DNA of 64,000 nt from Rhizobium mayense (GCF_030272705.1 NZ_JARFYM010000001.1:434001-498000); one strand, 5' to 3'; numbered from the stretch's first letter, positions 43,643 through 53,064 are shown. Notes: generated by a model from the sequence alone, not told the origin. Numbers and translations are program-made.

Positions 43643-44619
43643 CAATCGACTTACACTTGCTCATCCTCATACTGGCGTTGCTATTGGACCGCATTATCGG
43701 CGACCCCGATTGGCTGTGGCAGCGCGTGCCGCATCCAGTCGTGCTGTTCGGCAAGGCGATTTCCTTCTTCGACCGCCATTTCAACACCAAGGACCTGCCG
43801 GGTCCCGCGCGTCGTCGCAACGGCGTGATGTCGATCGTTGCGCTGCTTTTCGGAGCGGTCATAGCCGGCTTCGCCGTGCATGGGCTGCTCGTCTTTTTCG
43901 GCTGGCTCGGCATCTTGGTCGAGGCAGGGCTGGTGGCGATCTTTTTGGCGCAGAAGAGCTTGGCCGATCATGTCGGCGAAGTATCGAAGGCGCTGCGCAC
44001 CGAAGGATTGGACGGTGGACGCCGTGCCGTATCGCGCATCGTCGGTCGTGACCCAGAAACTCTGGATGAGCCCGGCGTTTGCCGCGCCGCGATCGAGAGT
44101 CTTGCCGAGAATTTTTCCGATGGCGTCGTGGCGCCGGCGCTTTGGTATGCCATTTTTGGTCTGCCGGGCCTGTTTGTCTACAAGATGCTGAATACCGCCG
44201 ATTCGATGATCGGTCATAAATCCGAGACCTATATCGATTTCGGCTGGGCTGCCGCTCGGTTGGACGACGTCGCCAACTGGCCGGCCGCGCGGCTGTCGAT
44301 CCTGTTGATTGCCGCCGGCGCACTCGCCAAGAAGGGAATTTCGGCGCTCGGCAATACGATTCGCGTTGCGGTCCGCGACGGCGGGCTGCACCGCTCGCCG
44401 AATTCGGGCCGGCCGGAAGCGGCGATGGCGGGCGCATTGGATATCCAGCTTGCCGGGCCGCGCGTCTATGGTGGCGAGATCGTGCTCGAACCGATGATCA
44501 ATGGTTCCGGCCGCGATACCGCCACCGTCAGCGATGTCGAGGCCGGTATCTCGATCTTCCATGCGGCATGCACGATGCTGACGCTGGTAGCTTTCGTCGT
44601 CTTCCTGTTGCTGCTGTAA
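43639..44619 (+). CDS. cobD: Adenosylcobinamide-phosphate synthase (CobD/CbiB)
   Basis: A 326-residue inner-membrane protein with about five to six membrane spans. It joins the aminopropanol linker to adenosylcobyric acid. LLLDRIIGDPDWLWQRVPHP is the N-terminal family signature; RDPETLDEPGVCRAAIES and FSDGVVAPALWYAIFGLPG follow. ATG at 43639 overlaps the cobC stop. It ends the cobABCD run; a TATAAT word occurs at 44667-44672 before the next gene. Confidence 0.94.
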   Translation: MTIDLHLLILILALLLDRIIGDPDWLWQRVPHPVVLFGKAISFFDRHFNTKDLPGPARRRNGVMSIVALLFGAVIAGFAVHGLLVFFGWLGILVEAGLVAIFLAQKSLADHVGEVSKALRTEGLDGGRRAVSRIVGRDPETLDEPGVCRAAIESLAENFSDGVVAPALWYAIFGLPGLFVYKMLNTADSMIGHKSETYIDFGWAAARLDDVANWPAARLSILLIAAGALAKKGISALGNTIRVAVRDGGLHRSPNSGRPEAAMAGALDIQLAGPRVYGGEIVLEPMINGSGRDTATVSDVEAGISIFHAACTMLTLVAFVVFLLLL

Positions 44620-44740
44620 GCGGTCGGTCCTCGTTAACGAATCGCTCACTATCTGTATTAATCTAGTATAATCTGAGAGCTGGTAGTTTTGCCTTTCATC
44701 GAAATTGTTTCGAAAAGAAGCAAGCGATGGAGGGGACAAG

Positions 44741-45169
44741 ATGAAACGAATATTGGCGGCCGCTGCCGCATGTCTATGCCTGCAGCTTCATGTCGCTTCG
44801 GCGCAGGCTGGAACTGTTCTTGCTAATATTGATCTTCGATCGCAGACGATGACCGTTTCCGAGGATGGCGTCCTCAAGTATCGCTGGAAGATATCGACGG
44901 CACGCCCGGGCTATGTGACCCCGACCGGTTCCTATACGGCGAAATGGTTGTCGCGCGATCATCGCTCGAAGAAATACGACAATGCGCCGATGCCTTATGC
45001 GGTGTTCTTCGACGGCGGTTATGCGGTGCATGGCACCTATGAGCTGAAACATCTCGGCCGGCCGGCCTCCCATGGCTGCGTACGTCTCGAGCCGCGCAAC
45101 GCGGCGACATTTTTTTCTATGGCGTCGGAGGCGGGGCTGCGCAATACTCGCATCGTTATCAGCCAATGA
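44741..45169 (+). CDS. L,D-transpeptidase (YkuD domain)
   Basis: A 142-residue exported protein: signal peptide RILAAAAACLCLQLHVASAQA, then a minimal YkuD domain ending in the catalytic motif HGTYELKHLGRPASHGCVRL with the nucleophilic Cys. Such enzymes make 3-3 peptidoglycan cross-links or attach proteins to the cell wall. ATG at 44741 has an excellent GGAGGGG site; the frame opens at a TTG 12 codons earlier without one. It is a stand-alone gene. Confidence 0.9.
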   Translation: MKRILAAAAACLCLQLHVASAQAGTVLANIDLRSQTMTVSEDGVLKYRWKISTARPGYVTPTGSYTAKWLSRDHRSKKYDNAPMPYAVFFDGGYAVHGTYELKHLGRPASHGCVRLEPRNAATFFSMASEAGLRNTRIVISQ

Positions 45170-45422
45170 TCGTCGCTGGGTCCTTGCTCCCACGGTCTGC
45201 GCAAGGTTGTGGTTAATTTGCTCGGCACTGCCTTCAAGCCGCAATACTGCCGCATCTTGCTCGCATGTCGGCCGTTATTCCGGCAATTGTGCACCGGAAG
45301 TATCTTTGCTGTTTAAGCAACAGTGCTTCGTCAAATTACTGGGGTCTCAGGCGGAAACCATTGGCTTTTGGAATGGATTTCCCTATGAGGAGGGTTGAAT
45401 TATCACTTCAAGAGGTATGGGC

Positions 45423-45701
45423 GTGACTGCTACATTCGACAAAGTTGCCGACATTATCGCTGAAACAAGCGAAATCGACCGTGAAACGATCACCCCAGAG
45501 AGCCACACGATCGACGACCTCGGCATCGACAGCCTTGACTTCCTGGACATCGTCTTCGCCATCGACAAGGAATTCGGCATCAAGATTCCGTTGGAACAAT
45601 GGACGCAAGAAGTCAACGAAGGCAAGGTTTCGACCGAGGAATACTTCGTCCTCAAGAATCTCTGCGCCAAGATCGACGAATTGCGCGCCGCGAAGGGCTA
45701 A
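45423..45701 (+). CDS. acpXL: Acyl carrier protein for very-long-chain fatty acid
   Basis: A 92-residue specialised ACP that carries the 27-hydroxyoctacosanoate chain for rhizobial lipid A. The phosphopantetheine Ser is in [16 protein letters not shown], and the length exceeds that of housekeeping AcpP (about 78). GTG at 45423 was chosen because AAGAGG is correctly spaced; the ATG two codons earlier is too close to it. It has its own terminator hairpin, so it can be made in excess over the following synthase genes. Confidence 0.95.
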
Positions 45702-45728
45702 GCAACGTCTTTGCTTTTTTTGACGCCC

Positions 45729-45764
45729 AGCCGCCCCTGAATATGGCGGCCGGGCGGTTTTGTT
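45729..45764 (+). terminator. Terminator after acpXL
   Basis: GCCGCC (45730-45735) pairs with GGCGGC (45745-45750), or CCGCCC with GGGCGG (45752-45757), the latter followed by TTTTGTT. Alternative stems are possible but both end in a U-rich tail. It lies 28 bases beyond the acpXL stop. Confidence 0.7.
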
Positions 45765-45823
45765 CCTAACTATCGTATCCTGCCCGGGCCATAGCGCGTT
45801 ACGGGGTCGGATCGGAGGCGTTG

Positions 45824-46297
45824 ATGCTGCTGGAATATTTCCAGATGATTGACCGGGTCGAGTCGGTTGATCTATCCAAGGGCGTTTTGAAGGCGCATTC
45901 GGTCGTCCCGGCAAAGAGCCCTGTTTTCGAAGGCCACTTTCCCGGCATGCCACTTGTTCCTGGTGTCCTCCTGATCGAAACCATGGCGCAGGCGTCGGGC
46001 ATGCTTGTGCTCGCGGCGACGAAATTTGCCTATATGCCGTTCCTGATGTCGGTCGACGGTGCCAAGATGCGCACTTTCGTCGAGCCGGAAGCCGAACTCG
46101 ACATCGAGGCGGAACTGGAGCATGACGGTTCGGGCTTTGCGGTGACGAAGGCGCGGATCACCATAGCCGGGAAGAAGATCTGCGATGCGCAGTTGAAGCT
46201 GCGCACCATGCCGTTTAATGAGGTGCCGCTCGCCGATATCGTGCGCAAGCGCGCGGGCGAGGTCGGGCTTCTCGATGCCATCGCCGCCAATGGCTGA
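45824..46297 (+). CDS. fabZXL: FabZ-like 3-hydroxyacyl-ACP dehydratase
   Basis: A 157-residue hot-dog-fold dehydratase. The FabZ signature FEGHFPGMPLVPGVLLIETMAQ contains the catalytic His, and the partner acidic position lies in the following helix. It differs from housekeeping FabZ in its C-terminal half. It works in elongation of the C28 lipid A acyl chain. ATG at 45824 follows GGAGG. It is placed as usual between acpXL and the two ketosynthase genes. Confidence 0.88.
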   Translation: MLLEYFQMIDRVESVDLSKGVLKAHSVVPAKSPVFEGHFPGMPLVPGVLLIETMAQASGMLVLAATKFAYMPFLMSVDGAKMRTFVEPEAELDIEAELEHDGSGFAVTKARITIAGKKICDAQLKLRTMPFNEVPLADIVRKRAGEVGLLDAIAANG

Positions 46298-46340
46298 CGT
46301 TTCAGGCTTGCATGGCGCCGCATTCTAAGAGGATTGATGA

Positions 46341-47546
46341 ATGAGCAAGGCTCAGAATGATGTGGTGATCACGGGTATCGGCATCGTCACCTGTCAGGGT
46401 GTCGGCAAGGATGCGCACGTCGCCTTGCTGACTTCGGAACAGGCGCCGCCGACCATCGTCGAAACCGAAAAATTCAAGCCCTATCCCGTGCATCCGCTGC
46501 CGGAGATCGACTGGTCACAGCAGATCCCGAAGCGCGGTGATCAGCGCCAGATGGAAAACTGGCAGCGCATCGGCGTCTTTACAGCCGGCCTGGCGCTGGA
46601 TGACGCTGGCTTCAAGGACGATCTCGAGGCTTGCGGCAGCATGGACATGATCGTTGCGGCCGGCGGCGGCGAGCGCGACATCAATGTCGATACGCTGATC
46701 GTCAATGAAGGCCTCAAGCGCAATGATCGCGAACTGCTGCTGAACGAGAAGTTGACGACGGAGCTTCGTCCGACGCTGTTCCTGGCGCAGCTTTCCAATT
46801 TGCTCGCCGGCAATATCTCGATCGTCCATAAGGTCACGGGTTCGTCGCGCACTTTCATGGGCGAGGAGGCTTCCGGCATTTCGGCCGTCGAGACCGCTTT
46901 CCATCGAATCAAATCGGGCGAATCGAGCCACGCATTGGTCGGTGGCGCGTTTTCTGCGGAGCGCCTCGACATGGTGTTGCTGATCGAATCGGTGAACGCG
47001 CACGCGATCGGCGATTGGCACCCACTTTGGTCCCGCAAGTCGGAAAACGGCGGCGGCATGATCATGGGTTCGCTCAGCGCCTTCCTCGTGCTTGAATCGC
47101 GTGCCCATGCCGAAGGCCGCGGCGCACGCATTTACGCAACGATCGACGCCATTGAAGGCGATCGCGGCAGCCGCGACAGCGGCAAGCTCGAAGCGCGCCT
47201 GGAGCGTTTGCTCGAACCTGCCAAGCGCGCTGAGGGCGACGGCACCGTCATCTTCTGTGGAACGACGGCAATTCCCGATCTCGCGACGCGCGAAAAGTCC
47301 GTGCTGGAGGCGCAGCTGCCGGCATCGGCCATTCGCGGCTATGCGGGTGTCTCCGGCCACGGGCTTGAAAGCCAGTTTCCGCTCGGACTTGCCTTGGCGG
47401 CGCTCGCGGTCGCCAATAAGGCCAAGGTACCGCCTTTTGACGCCACGCATGAAAAGCCGATGAATACCGGTGCGCAGAAAGCTGTTGTGACCACCGTCGG
47501 TCATGCGCGCGGTGAAGGTGTCGCCGTACTTTCCGCCGAAGCGTGA
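46341..47546 (+). CDS. fabF2XL: Beta-ketoacyl-ACP synthase-like protein lacking the catalytic Cys
   Basis: A 401-residue thiolase-fold protein of the KAS II type, found as the first of a pair in rhizobial C28 acyl clusters. Where KAS enzymes have the nucleophile motif TACAS, this one reads VTGSSRTFMGEEASGISAV, without a Cys. The C-terminal VSGHGLESQFPLGLALAALA also departs from the usual His motif. It therefore resembles polyketide chain-length factors that pair with an active ketosynthase, here the next gene 12 bases downstream. ATG at 46341 follows GAGGATTG. Confidence 0.85.
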   Translation: MSKAQNDVVITGIGIVTCQGVGKDAHVALLTSEQAPPTIVETEKFKPYPVHPLPEIDWSQQIPKRGDQRQMENWQRIGVFTAGLALDDAGFKDDLEACGSMDMIVAAGGGERDINVDTLIVNEGLKRNDRELLLNEKLTTELRPTLFLAQLSNLLAGNISIVHKVTGSSRTFMGEEASGISAVETAFHRIKSGESSHALVGGAFSAERLDMVLLIESVNAHAIGDWHPLWSRKSENGGGMIMGSLSAFLVLESRAHAEGRGARIYATIDAIEGDRGSRDSGKLEARLERLLEPAKRAEGDGTVIFCGTTAIPDLATREKSVLEAQLPASAIRGYAGVSGHGLESQFPLGLALAALAVANKAKVPPFDATHEKPMNTGAQKAVVTTVGHARGEGVAVLSAEA

Positions 47547-47558
47547 GGAGTTAAGATC

Positions 47559-48845
47559 ATGACCGCATCCGCCTACAACGATCATCTTGGCCGCCCGATC
47601 GTCGCCGTTACCGGCATGGGCATCATCACCTCGCTTGGCCAGGGACTGCAGGATAATTGGAACGCGCTTTCATCGGGCACGTCGGGCATCCACGGTATCA
47701 CTCGTTTCCCGACCGATGGTCTTTCGACGCGCATTGCCGGTACGGTGGATTTCATCGACATCCCGGTGCCGAACGCCGTCGAGCGGTCCTATGCTTTCGC
47801 CCGCGAGACCACGATCGAGGCGCTCGCTCAGGCCGGCATTTCCGGCGATTTCAATGCACCGCTTTTCCTTGCCGCTCCGCCGATCGAACCGGAATGGAGC
47901 GCGCGTTTCGAATTGGCCGACCGTTCGCCGCCGGCCGATCATCCGGGCGATGCCTATGAACGCTTCCTCGCCGCGATGCGTGAGCGCCCCGATCCGGCTT
48001 TCCATGAGGCAGCCCTGTTCGGCGCCATTTCAGAGCGGCTTGCCGACCGTTTCGGCACACGCGGCCTGCCTGTGACCCTGTCCACCGCCTGTGCATCGGG
48101 CGTGACCGCGATCCAGCTTGGCATTGAGGCAATCCGGCAGGGCCGTACGACGCGGGCGCTGACGGTGGCGACCGATGGTTCGCTCAGTGCTGAAGCGCTG
48201 ATCCGCTTTTCGCTGCTTTCAGCGCTGTCGACGCAGAACGACCCACCGACCAAGGCATCCAAGCCCTTCAGCAAGGACCGCGACGGCTTCGTCATCGCAG
48301 AAGGCGCCGCGACGCTGGTGCTGGAATCACTGGAGGCGGCGGTTGCCCGCGGCGCGAAGATCCTCGGCATCATGAAGGGTGCCGGCGACAAGGCCGATTC
48401 CTTCCATCGTACCCGCTCGTCGCCGGACGGCGGCCCGGCGATCGCAACGATCCGCGCTGCTCTGGCGGATGCTGGGATGGCCGAGACCGATATCGGCTAT
48501 ATCAACGCGCACGGCACGTCGACGCCGGAAAACGACAAGATGGAATATGGATCCATGTCCGCCGTCTTCGGCGACCGGCTGCCCAACATCCCGGTATCGT
48601 CCAACAAGTCGATGATCGGCCATACGCTGACGGCGGCTGGCGCGGTCGAAGCGGTGTTCTCGCTGCAGACGATGCTGACCGGCACGCTGCCGCCGACCAT
48701 CAACTACAACAATCCTGATCCGTCGATCATTCTCGACGTCGTGCCGAACAAGAAACGCGAAAAGCAGGTGGGCGCCATCCTTTCGAACTCTTTCGGGTTC
48801 GGTGGGCAGAACGCCAGCCTTGTCATGGCGCTTGAACCGGCTTAA
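47559..48845 (+). CDS. fabF1XL: Beta-ketoacyl-ACP synthase, active partner
   Basis: A 428-residue KAS II-type condensing enzyme with the full catalytic set: Cys in LSTACASGVTAIQLG, His in NAHGTSTPENDKMEYG, and the second His in SNKSMIGHTLTAAGAVEAV. It should elongate the very-long-chain acyl group on AcpXL, probably as a heterodimer with the preceding Cys-less protein. ATG at 47559 has GAGGAG upstream. There are 54 bases to the reductase gene. Confidence 0.93.
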   Translation: MTASAYNDHLGRPIVAVTGMGIITSLGQGLQDNWNALSSGTSGIHGITRFPTDGLSTRIAGTVDFIDIPVPNAVERSYAFARETTIEALAQAGISGDFNAPLFLAAPPIEPEWSARFELADRSPPADHPGDAYERFLAAMRERPDPAFHEAALFGAISERLADRFGTRGLPVTLSTACASGVTAIQLGIEAIRQGRTTRALTVATDGSLSAEALIRFSLLSALSTQNDPPTKASKPFSKDRDGFVIAEGAATLVLESLEAAVARGAKILGIMKGAGDKADSFHRTRSSPDGGPAIATIRAALADAGMAETDIGYINAHGTSTPENDKMEYGSMSAVFGDRLPNIPVSSNKSMIGHTLTAAGAVEAVFSLQTMLTGTLPPTINYNNPDPSIILDVVPNKKREKQVGAILSNSFGFGGQNASLVMALEPA

Positions 48846-48899
48846 TCGGACGTCTGAAAAACAGAATATAATTGCGCCCGAGGGGCGAGGGACTTTGCT

Positions 48900-49928
48900 A
48901 TGCGCGCTTTGCAACTGGTCGACGACCGCAAACTTGAGATCACCGATCTGCCGGAGCCCGAGGCACCGGGCGCGGGTGAGGTGACCCTGCGCGTCAAAGC
49001 GGTCGCCCTGAATCACATCGATGTCTGGGGCTGGCGCGGCATGGCGTTCGCCAAGCGCAAGATGCCGCTCGTCATCGGCGCAGAGGCCGCCGGCGTCGTC
49101 GAAGCGATCGGGCCGGGAGTGGCCAATGTGCTGCCGGGCCAGCTCGTGTCGATCTATGGCGCGCGCACTTGCGGACTCTGCCGTCACTGCCGCGAAGGCC
49201 GCGACAATCTCTGCGAACATGTCGGCGGCGTCCATGGTTTCCATCTCGACGGCTTCGCGCAAGAGAAAGTCAATCTGCCGGCTCGCCTGCTGGTTCCGGC
49301 TCCTCCCGGTGTCGATGCGATCGGTGCGGCGCTGGCGCCGGTTACTTTCGGCACGGTCGAGCATATGCTGTTCGACAACGCCAAGCTAGAGCCGGGTGAG
49401 ACGATCCTCGTCCATGCCGGCGGTTCCGGCATCGGCACGGCTGCCATCCAGCTTGCCAAGAAGATCGGCTGCACAGTCATCACGACCGTCGGCTCCGACG
49501 ACAAGATCGAGAAGGCCAAGGCGCTCGGCGCCGACCACGTCATCAATTATCGTACCGACCGCTTCGAAGGCGTGGTGCGCAAGCTGACGAAGAAGAAGGG
49601 TGTCGACGTCGTCTTCGAACATGTCGGCAAGGATACCTGGGCCGGTTCGATGCTGTGCATGAAGCGCGGCGGGCGTCTCGTCACCTGCGGCTCGACCTCC
49701 GGCGTCTCTACGGACATGAACCTGATGATGCTGTTCCAGCAGCAGTTGAAGCTGTTGGGTTCTTTCGGCTGCCGCATGGAAAATATGGCGAATGCCATGC
49801 AGAAGATGGCCCGCGGGCTGGTGCATCCGGTGATCGACACCGAAGTGAGCTTCGGCGATATCGACCGGGCGCTGGAGCGGATGGAATCGCGCCAGATTTT
49901 CGGCAAAATCATCCTCAAGATGGATTGA
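48900..49928 (+). CDS. Zinc-binding MDR alcohol dehydrogenase of the lipid A acyl cluster
   Basis: A 342-residue medium-chain dehydrogenase. Four Cys in RTCGLCRHCREGRDNLC bind structural zinc, and LVHAGGSGIGTAAIQLAKK is the NAD(P) Rossmann loop. In rhizobial C28 clusters this gene sits between the ketosynthases and lpxXL, and is thought to act as the enoyl reductase or a related redox step; the exact step is not proven. ATG at 48900 follows GAGGGGCGAGGG. lpxXL starts 5 bases after its stop. Confidence 0.85.
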   Translation: MRALQLVDDRKLEITDLPEPEAPGAGEVTLRVKAVALNHIDVWGWRGMAFAKRKMPLVIGAEAAGVVEAIGPGVANVLPGQLVSIYGARTCGLCRHCREGRDNLCEHVGGVHGFHLDGFAQEKVNLPARLLVPAPPGVDAIGAALAPVTFGTVEHMLFDNAKLEPGETILVHAGGSGIGTAAIQLAKKIGCTVITTVGSDDKIEKAKALGADHVINYRTDRFEGVVRKLTKKKGVDVVFEHVGKDTWAGSMLCMKRGGRLVTCGSTSGVSTDMNLMMLFQQQLKLLGSFGCRMENMANAMQKMARGLVHPVIDTEVSFGDIDRALERMESRQIFGKIILKMD

Positions 49929-49933
49929 CCGGC

Positions 49934-50866
49934 GTGAAGCTCGTCATCACCCGGATCGTGCTTGCCGTCCGGCATTTCCAGCAATGGCTGACCGCGCAGA
50001 TCATCTTCGGCTTTCTGAACTTCCTGAAGTTGTTTCCGGCTGATGGCGGCATCAACTTTGCTGACTGGCTGACCCGCAAGATCGGGCCGCGCATGCGTCG
50101 GCACAAGCTGATGCTGGCGAACCTGCACAACGCATTTCCCGAGAAGAGTGATGCGGAGATCGCCGAGATCGCGCTGGCAAGCTGGGGCAATATGGGGCGG
50201 CTGGCAGCGGAATATGTCTTCCTCGATCGGCTGTTCGATTTCGATCCTTACAGCGAGAAGCCGGGTCGCATCGAGGTATCCGGCATTCCGATCTTTGTCG
50301 ACCTCATGGAAAATCCGAGGCCGTTCATCGTCTTTACGGGACACACGGGCAATTTCGAGCTGCTGCCGGTAGCGGGTGCGGCTTTCGGGCTGAAGGTCAC
50401 CGTGCTCTTTCGCCCCCCGAACAATCCCTATGTGGCACAGAAGGTTTTCGATTTTCGTGCCAAGCGCATGGGGAACCTCGTGCCTTCGCATGCGGGATCG
50501 TCTTTCGCCCTGGCCCGGCAATTGGAGGCCGGCAGCGGCGTCGGTGTGCTGGTCGACCAGAAGTTTCGCAAGGGGCTGAAGACGCTGTTCTTCGGCCGCG
50601 ACGTGAAGACCAATCCGCTGTTGCCGAAGCTGGTCCGCCAGTTTGATTGCGAGGTTTATCCGGCTCGCTGTATTCGGTTGCCGGGTAACCGTTATCGGCT
50701 GGAAATCGAGCCGCGACTTGAGATGCCCCGCGACGAGCGCGGCAACCTCAACCTGCCCGCGACGGCGCAGTTGCTGAACGACAAGGTCGAAAGCTGGGTA
50801 AGAGAACATCCCGAGCAATGGCTGTGGTATCACGACCGCTGGAATATCAAAAAGTCTGTCTTTTAA
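49934..50866 (+). CDS. lpxXL: Very-long-chain lipid A acyltransferase
   Basis: A 310-residue HtrB/LpxL-family acyltransferase with an N-terminal membrane anchor (VLAVRHFQQWLTAQIIFGFL) and the catalytic H-x4-D/E motif in FTGHTGNFELLP. VDQKFRKGLKTLFFGR and EQWLWYHDRWN are further family marks. It transfers the C28 acyl group from AcpXL to lipid A at the inner membrane. GTG at 49934 is the start consistent with the family N-terminus. It ends the cluster; a small CCGTTC/GAACGG hairpin follows at 50886-50903. Confidence 0.92.
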   Translation: MKLVITRIVLAVRHFQQWLTAQIIFGFLNFLKLFPADGGINFADWLTRKIGPRMRRHKLMLANLHNAFPEKSDAEIAEIALASWGNMGRLAAEYVFLDRLFDFDPYSEKPGRIEVSGIPIFVDLMENPRPFIVFTGHTGNFELLPVAGAAFGLKVTVLFRPPNNPYVAQKVFDFRAKRMGNLVPSHAGSSFALARQLEAGSGVGVLVDQKFRKGLKTLFFGRDVKTNPLLPKLVRQFDCEVYPARCIRLPGNRYRLEIEPRLEMPRDERGNLNLPATAQLLNDKVESWVREHPEQWLWYHDRWNIKKSVF

Positions 50867-50982
50867 AGAGGTTACTTAAATAAAGCCGTTCGTAGCAGAA
50901 CGGATCAATTCAAGGCCTACGAGCTTCCATATTTGACCTTAGGTAAGCCTTGCCTTTCGAAAAACTCGCCTTTCCCGGGAAC

Positions 50983-51002
50983 TTCAATCTATCAGGATTG
51001 AA
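50983..51002. promoter_or_regulatory. Palindrome upstream of PAS gene
   Basis: TTCAATC-N6-GATTGAA is a perfect 7-base inverted repeat 135 bases before the PAS-domain gene, in the 271-base gap after lpxXL. It may be an operator. No regulator can be named. Confidence 0.35.
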
Positions 51003-51137
51003 TGTGAGGGTAAGTCATGTTATTTCAACCGCAAGAAAGTTTGGCGAGATAGCGGACGCCAGGCTGAAGATCCTTGTTCACAGTAGCGTCGGGGTTGAGG
51101 CCCGAGGCTGAACTATGGGCAAGGACAGGAGGGCAAT

Positions 51138-51872
51138 TTGCTGGCACTCTTTCATGCCTTCTCCATGAAATGCACCCAGATTCAACGGGCGATCAAACTG
51201 GGTGATGATGAACTGGTTGGTTCACTCGATCGCGAATTGGAGCCGCTCGTAGCAGCGATCCTGTCCTATAAAGCCACCAGCCTTCTCGAAATGTACATGC
51301 AGCTGCAATTCATGAGCAACCTGATCCGCGAGGAATCGGATGATCGCTCACGGGTGGTGCGTAATTCTGCATCGCTGTCGTCGCTGATCGATCGCTATTT
51401 CGGCGGTGCCAGCGAGGCTGCGGCTGAAGTGCTGATGGCGTTTTCCGCAAAGAAAAACGAGCCGGTAGGCGAGGTCGCCGGCTTCGACGACGACAACGTT
51501 TTGAATGATGTCATTCTCGACAGCCTGCCGGACCGTGTCGCTGTCATCACGCGCGATTATCGCTATCTCTACAGCAATGCGGCCAATTCCGAATTCCTGG
51601 AATCGAAACCGATCGAGCTGGTCGGTCGCCATCTTTCCGAATTCATCGGTCCTGAACGGTTTGAAAACAGCGTCAAGTCCAAGCTCGACGCGTGCTTTGC
51701 CGGTCAGACGGTTGATTGCCTCTATCCGTCCTATCACCCGACGGATGCCAATAAGACCCTGCATTGCCGGATGACGCCGCTGCGCGCCACCAAGTCGAGA
51801 GACGAAGTGATCGGCGCTCTGCTGGTCGTACATGAAGTCGGCGTCGTTCCGAGGAATATGCTGGTGGCCTGA
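51138..51872 (+). CDS. PAS-domain protein
   Basis: A 244-residue soluble protein. Residues 1-100 are helical; residues about 125-230 form a PAS domain (DSLPDRVAVITRDYRYLYSN, ELVGRHLSEFIGPERFE, LHCRMTPLRATKSRDEVIGAL). No kinase, cyclase or DNA-binding domain is attached, so it may act through partner proteins. The start is TTG at 51138, supported by AGGAGGG at the right spacing; an ATG nine codons on is less well placed. Signal sensed unknown. Confidence 0.78.
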   Translation: MLALFHAFSMKCTQIQRAIKLGDDELVGSLDRELEPLVAAILSYKATSLLEMYMQLQFMSNLIREESDDRSRVVRNSASLSSLIDRYFGGASEAAAEVLMAFSAKKNEPVGEVAGFDDDNVLNDVILDSLPDRVAVITRDYRYLYSNAANSEFLESKPIELVGRHLSEFIGPERFENSVKSKLDACFAGQTVDCLYPSYHPTDANKTLHCRMTPLRATKSRDEVIGALLVVHEVGVVPRNMLVA

Positions 51873-52113
51873 CGGGCCGTTTCAGCATCCGAACAAGAGA
51901 GGTTCGATTGTGCGCAAATGTGTGGGCGCGCAGCTATTGTCCTTCTCGTCATCGCAGGTCCTGAGAAACCGGCCGTCGAGCCTCTTTCGGTGAATTCGTT
52001 TCGCTGTCCTCCGCCTCCAGTCGAAGGAAAGGCAGCGAAGCCTGTTATTTTTAAGATTTTGTGGTGAAAAAAGCGAGCAAATGGCTCGTTCTCATCGTCG
52101 ATGATTGCGTGTA

Positions 52114-53064
52114 TCAGGAGAGGCAGGTTTTCAGTGAATTGGCGATGCCGCGCATCAGGTTGAAATAGAGATCCGGCCCTTGTGGCAGCGTCGCTGCTTC
52201 CGGATCGAGCACGCCCGATTTGGCGGATGTACCCTCGATAACAACATTGACCAGCTTTGGCTCGAATTGCGGCTCGGCGAAGACGCAGGTGGCGCCGAGA
52301 TCGGCGACCTTGCCGTGGATTTCCGCCACCCGTTGCGCGCCCGGCATGCTTTCCGGGCTGACCGTGATCGAGCCTGCGACATGCACGCCATAGCGGCGCT
52401 CGAAATATTGATAGGCGTCGTGGAAGACGACGAAGGGCTTGTCCTTGACGGGCGCGACGGTTGAGGCGATTTCCGCGTCGAGCGCGTCCAGCTTGTCGTC
52501 CAGTGCCTTCTGGTTCGCTTCATATGTCAGGGCGTTGGCGGGATCGGCTGCGACTAATGTAGTGGTGATCTCGGCCGTCATCGCCTTGGCGTTGTGTGGA
52601 TCGAGCCAGAGATGTGTGTCGAACGCGCCGTGATCGTGCGAATCGGCTGCATCTGCTGCCGGTTCGTCGCCATCGTTATCCGCTTCGAATGCGCCGCCCT
52701 GGCGGAATTTCAGTTTGGTGATGCCCGGCGCCTTATCGAGCTCAACGACGAGGGCGTTCGAGCCGAGGGCCGAGAGTGGTTTTTCCAGGAACGCTTCCAT
52801 GCCGGGACCGACCCAGAAGACCACCTTGGCCCCTTCCAGTGCCCGCGCATTTGAGGGTTTCAGCGCATAAGTATGTGGCGAGGCGGCACCATCGACAATC
52901 AGATCCGGTGCGCCGACGCCCTGCATGATCGCGGCGACGAGGGAATGAACCGGCTTGATCGAAACCACCACCTCCGGCGGGTCGGCGGCAGGTGCCGGGT
53001 TGGCGAAAAGCCCGAAAAGCAACAAAGAGGTGGTGAGGGGGAGAATGGCCTTTGCCAGGGGCAT
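52114..53064 (-). CDS. znuA: Zinc ABC transporter substrate-binding protein
   Basis: A 316-residue periplasmic protein with signal peptide AILPLTTSLLLFGLFANPAPA. Zinc-binding His and acidic residues occur in KPVHSLVAAIMQG, the His/Asp loop DEPAADAADSHDHGAFDTHLW split over two short runs, VFHDAYQYFERRY and the C-terminal EPQFEPKL. The acidic loop is a hallmark of ZnuA as against Mn-binding relatives. It is divergent from znuC, with palindromes between them. A 240-base stretch downstream (51873-52113) holds no evident gene. Confidence 0.93.
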   Translation of the reverse strand: MPLAKAILPLTTSLLLFGLFANPAPAADPPEVVVSIKPVHSLVAAIMQGVGAPDLIVDGAASPHTYALKPSNARALEGAKVVFWVGPGMEAFLEKPLSALGSNALVVELDKAPGITKLKFRQGGAFEADNDGDEPAADAADSHDHGAFDTHLWLDPHNAKAMTAEITTTLVAADPANALTYEANQKALDDKLDALDAEIASTVAPVKDKPFVVFHDAYQYFERRYGVHVAGSITVSPESMPGAQRVAEIHGKVADLGATCVFAEPQFEPKLVNVVIEGTSAKSGVLDPEAATLPQGPDLYFNLMRGIANSLKTCLS

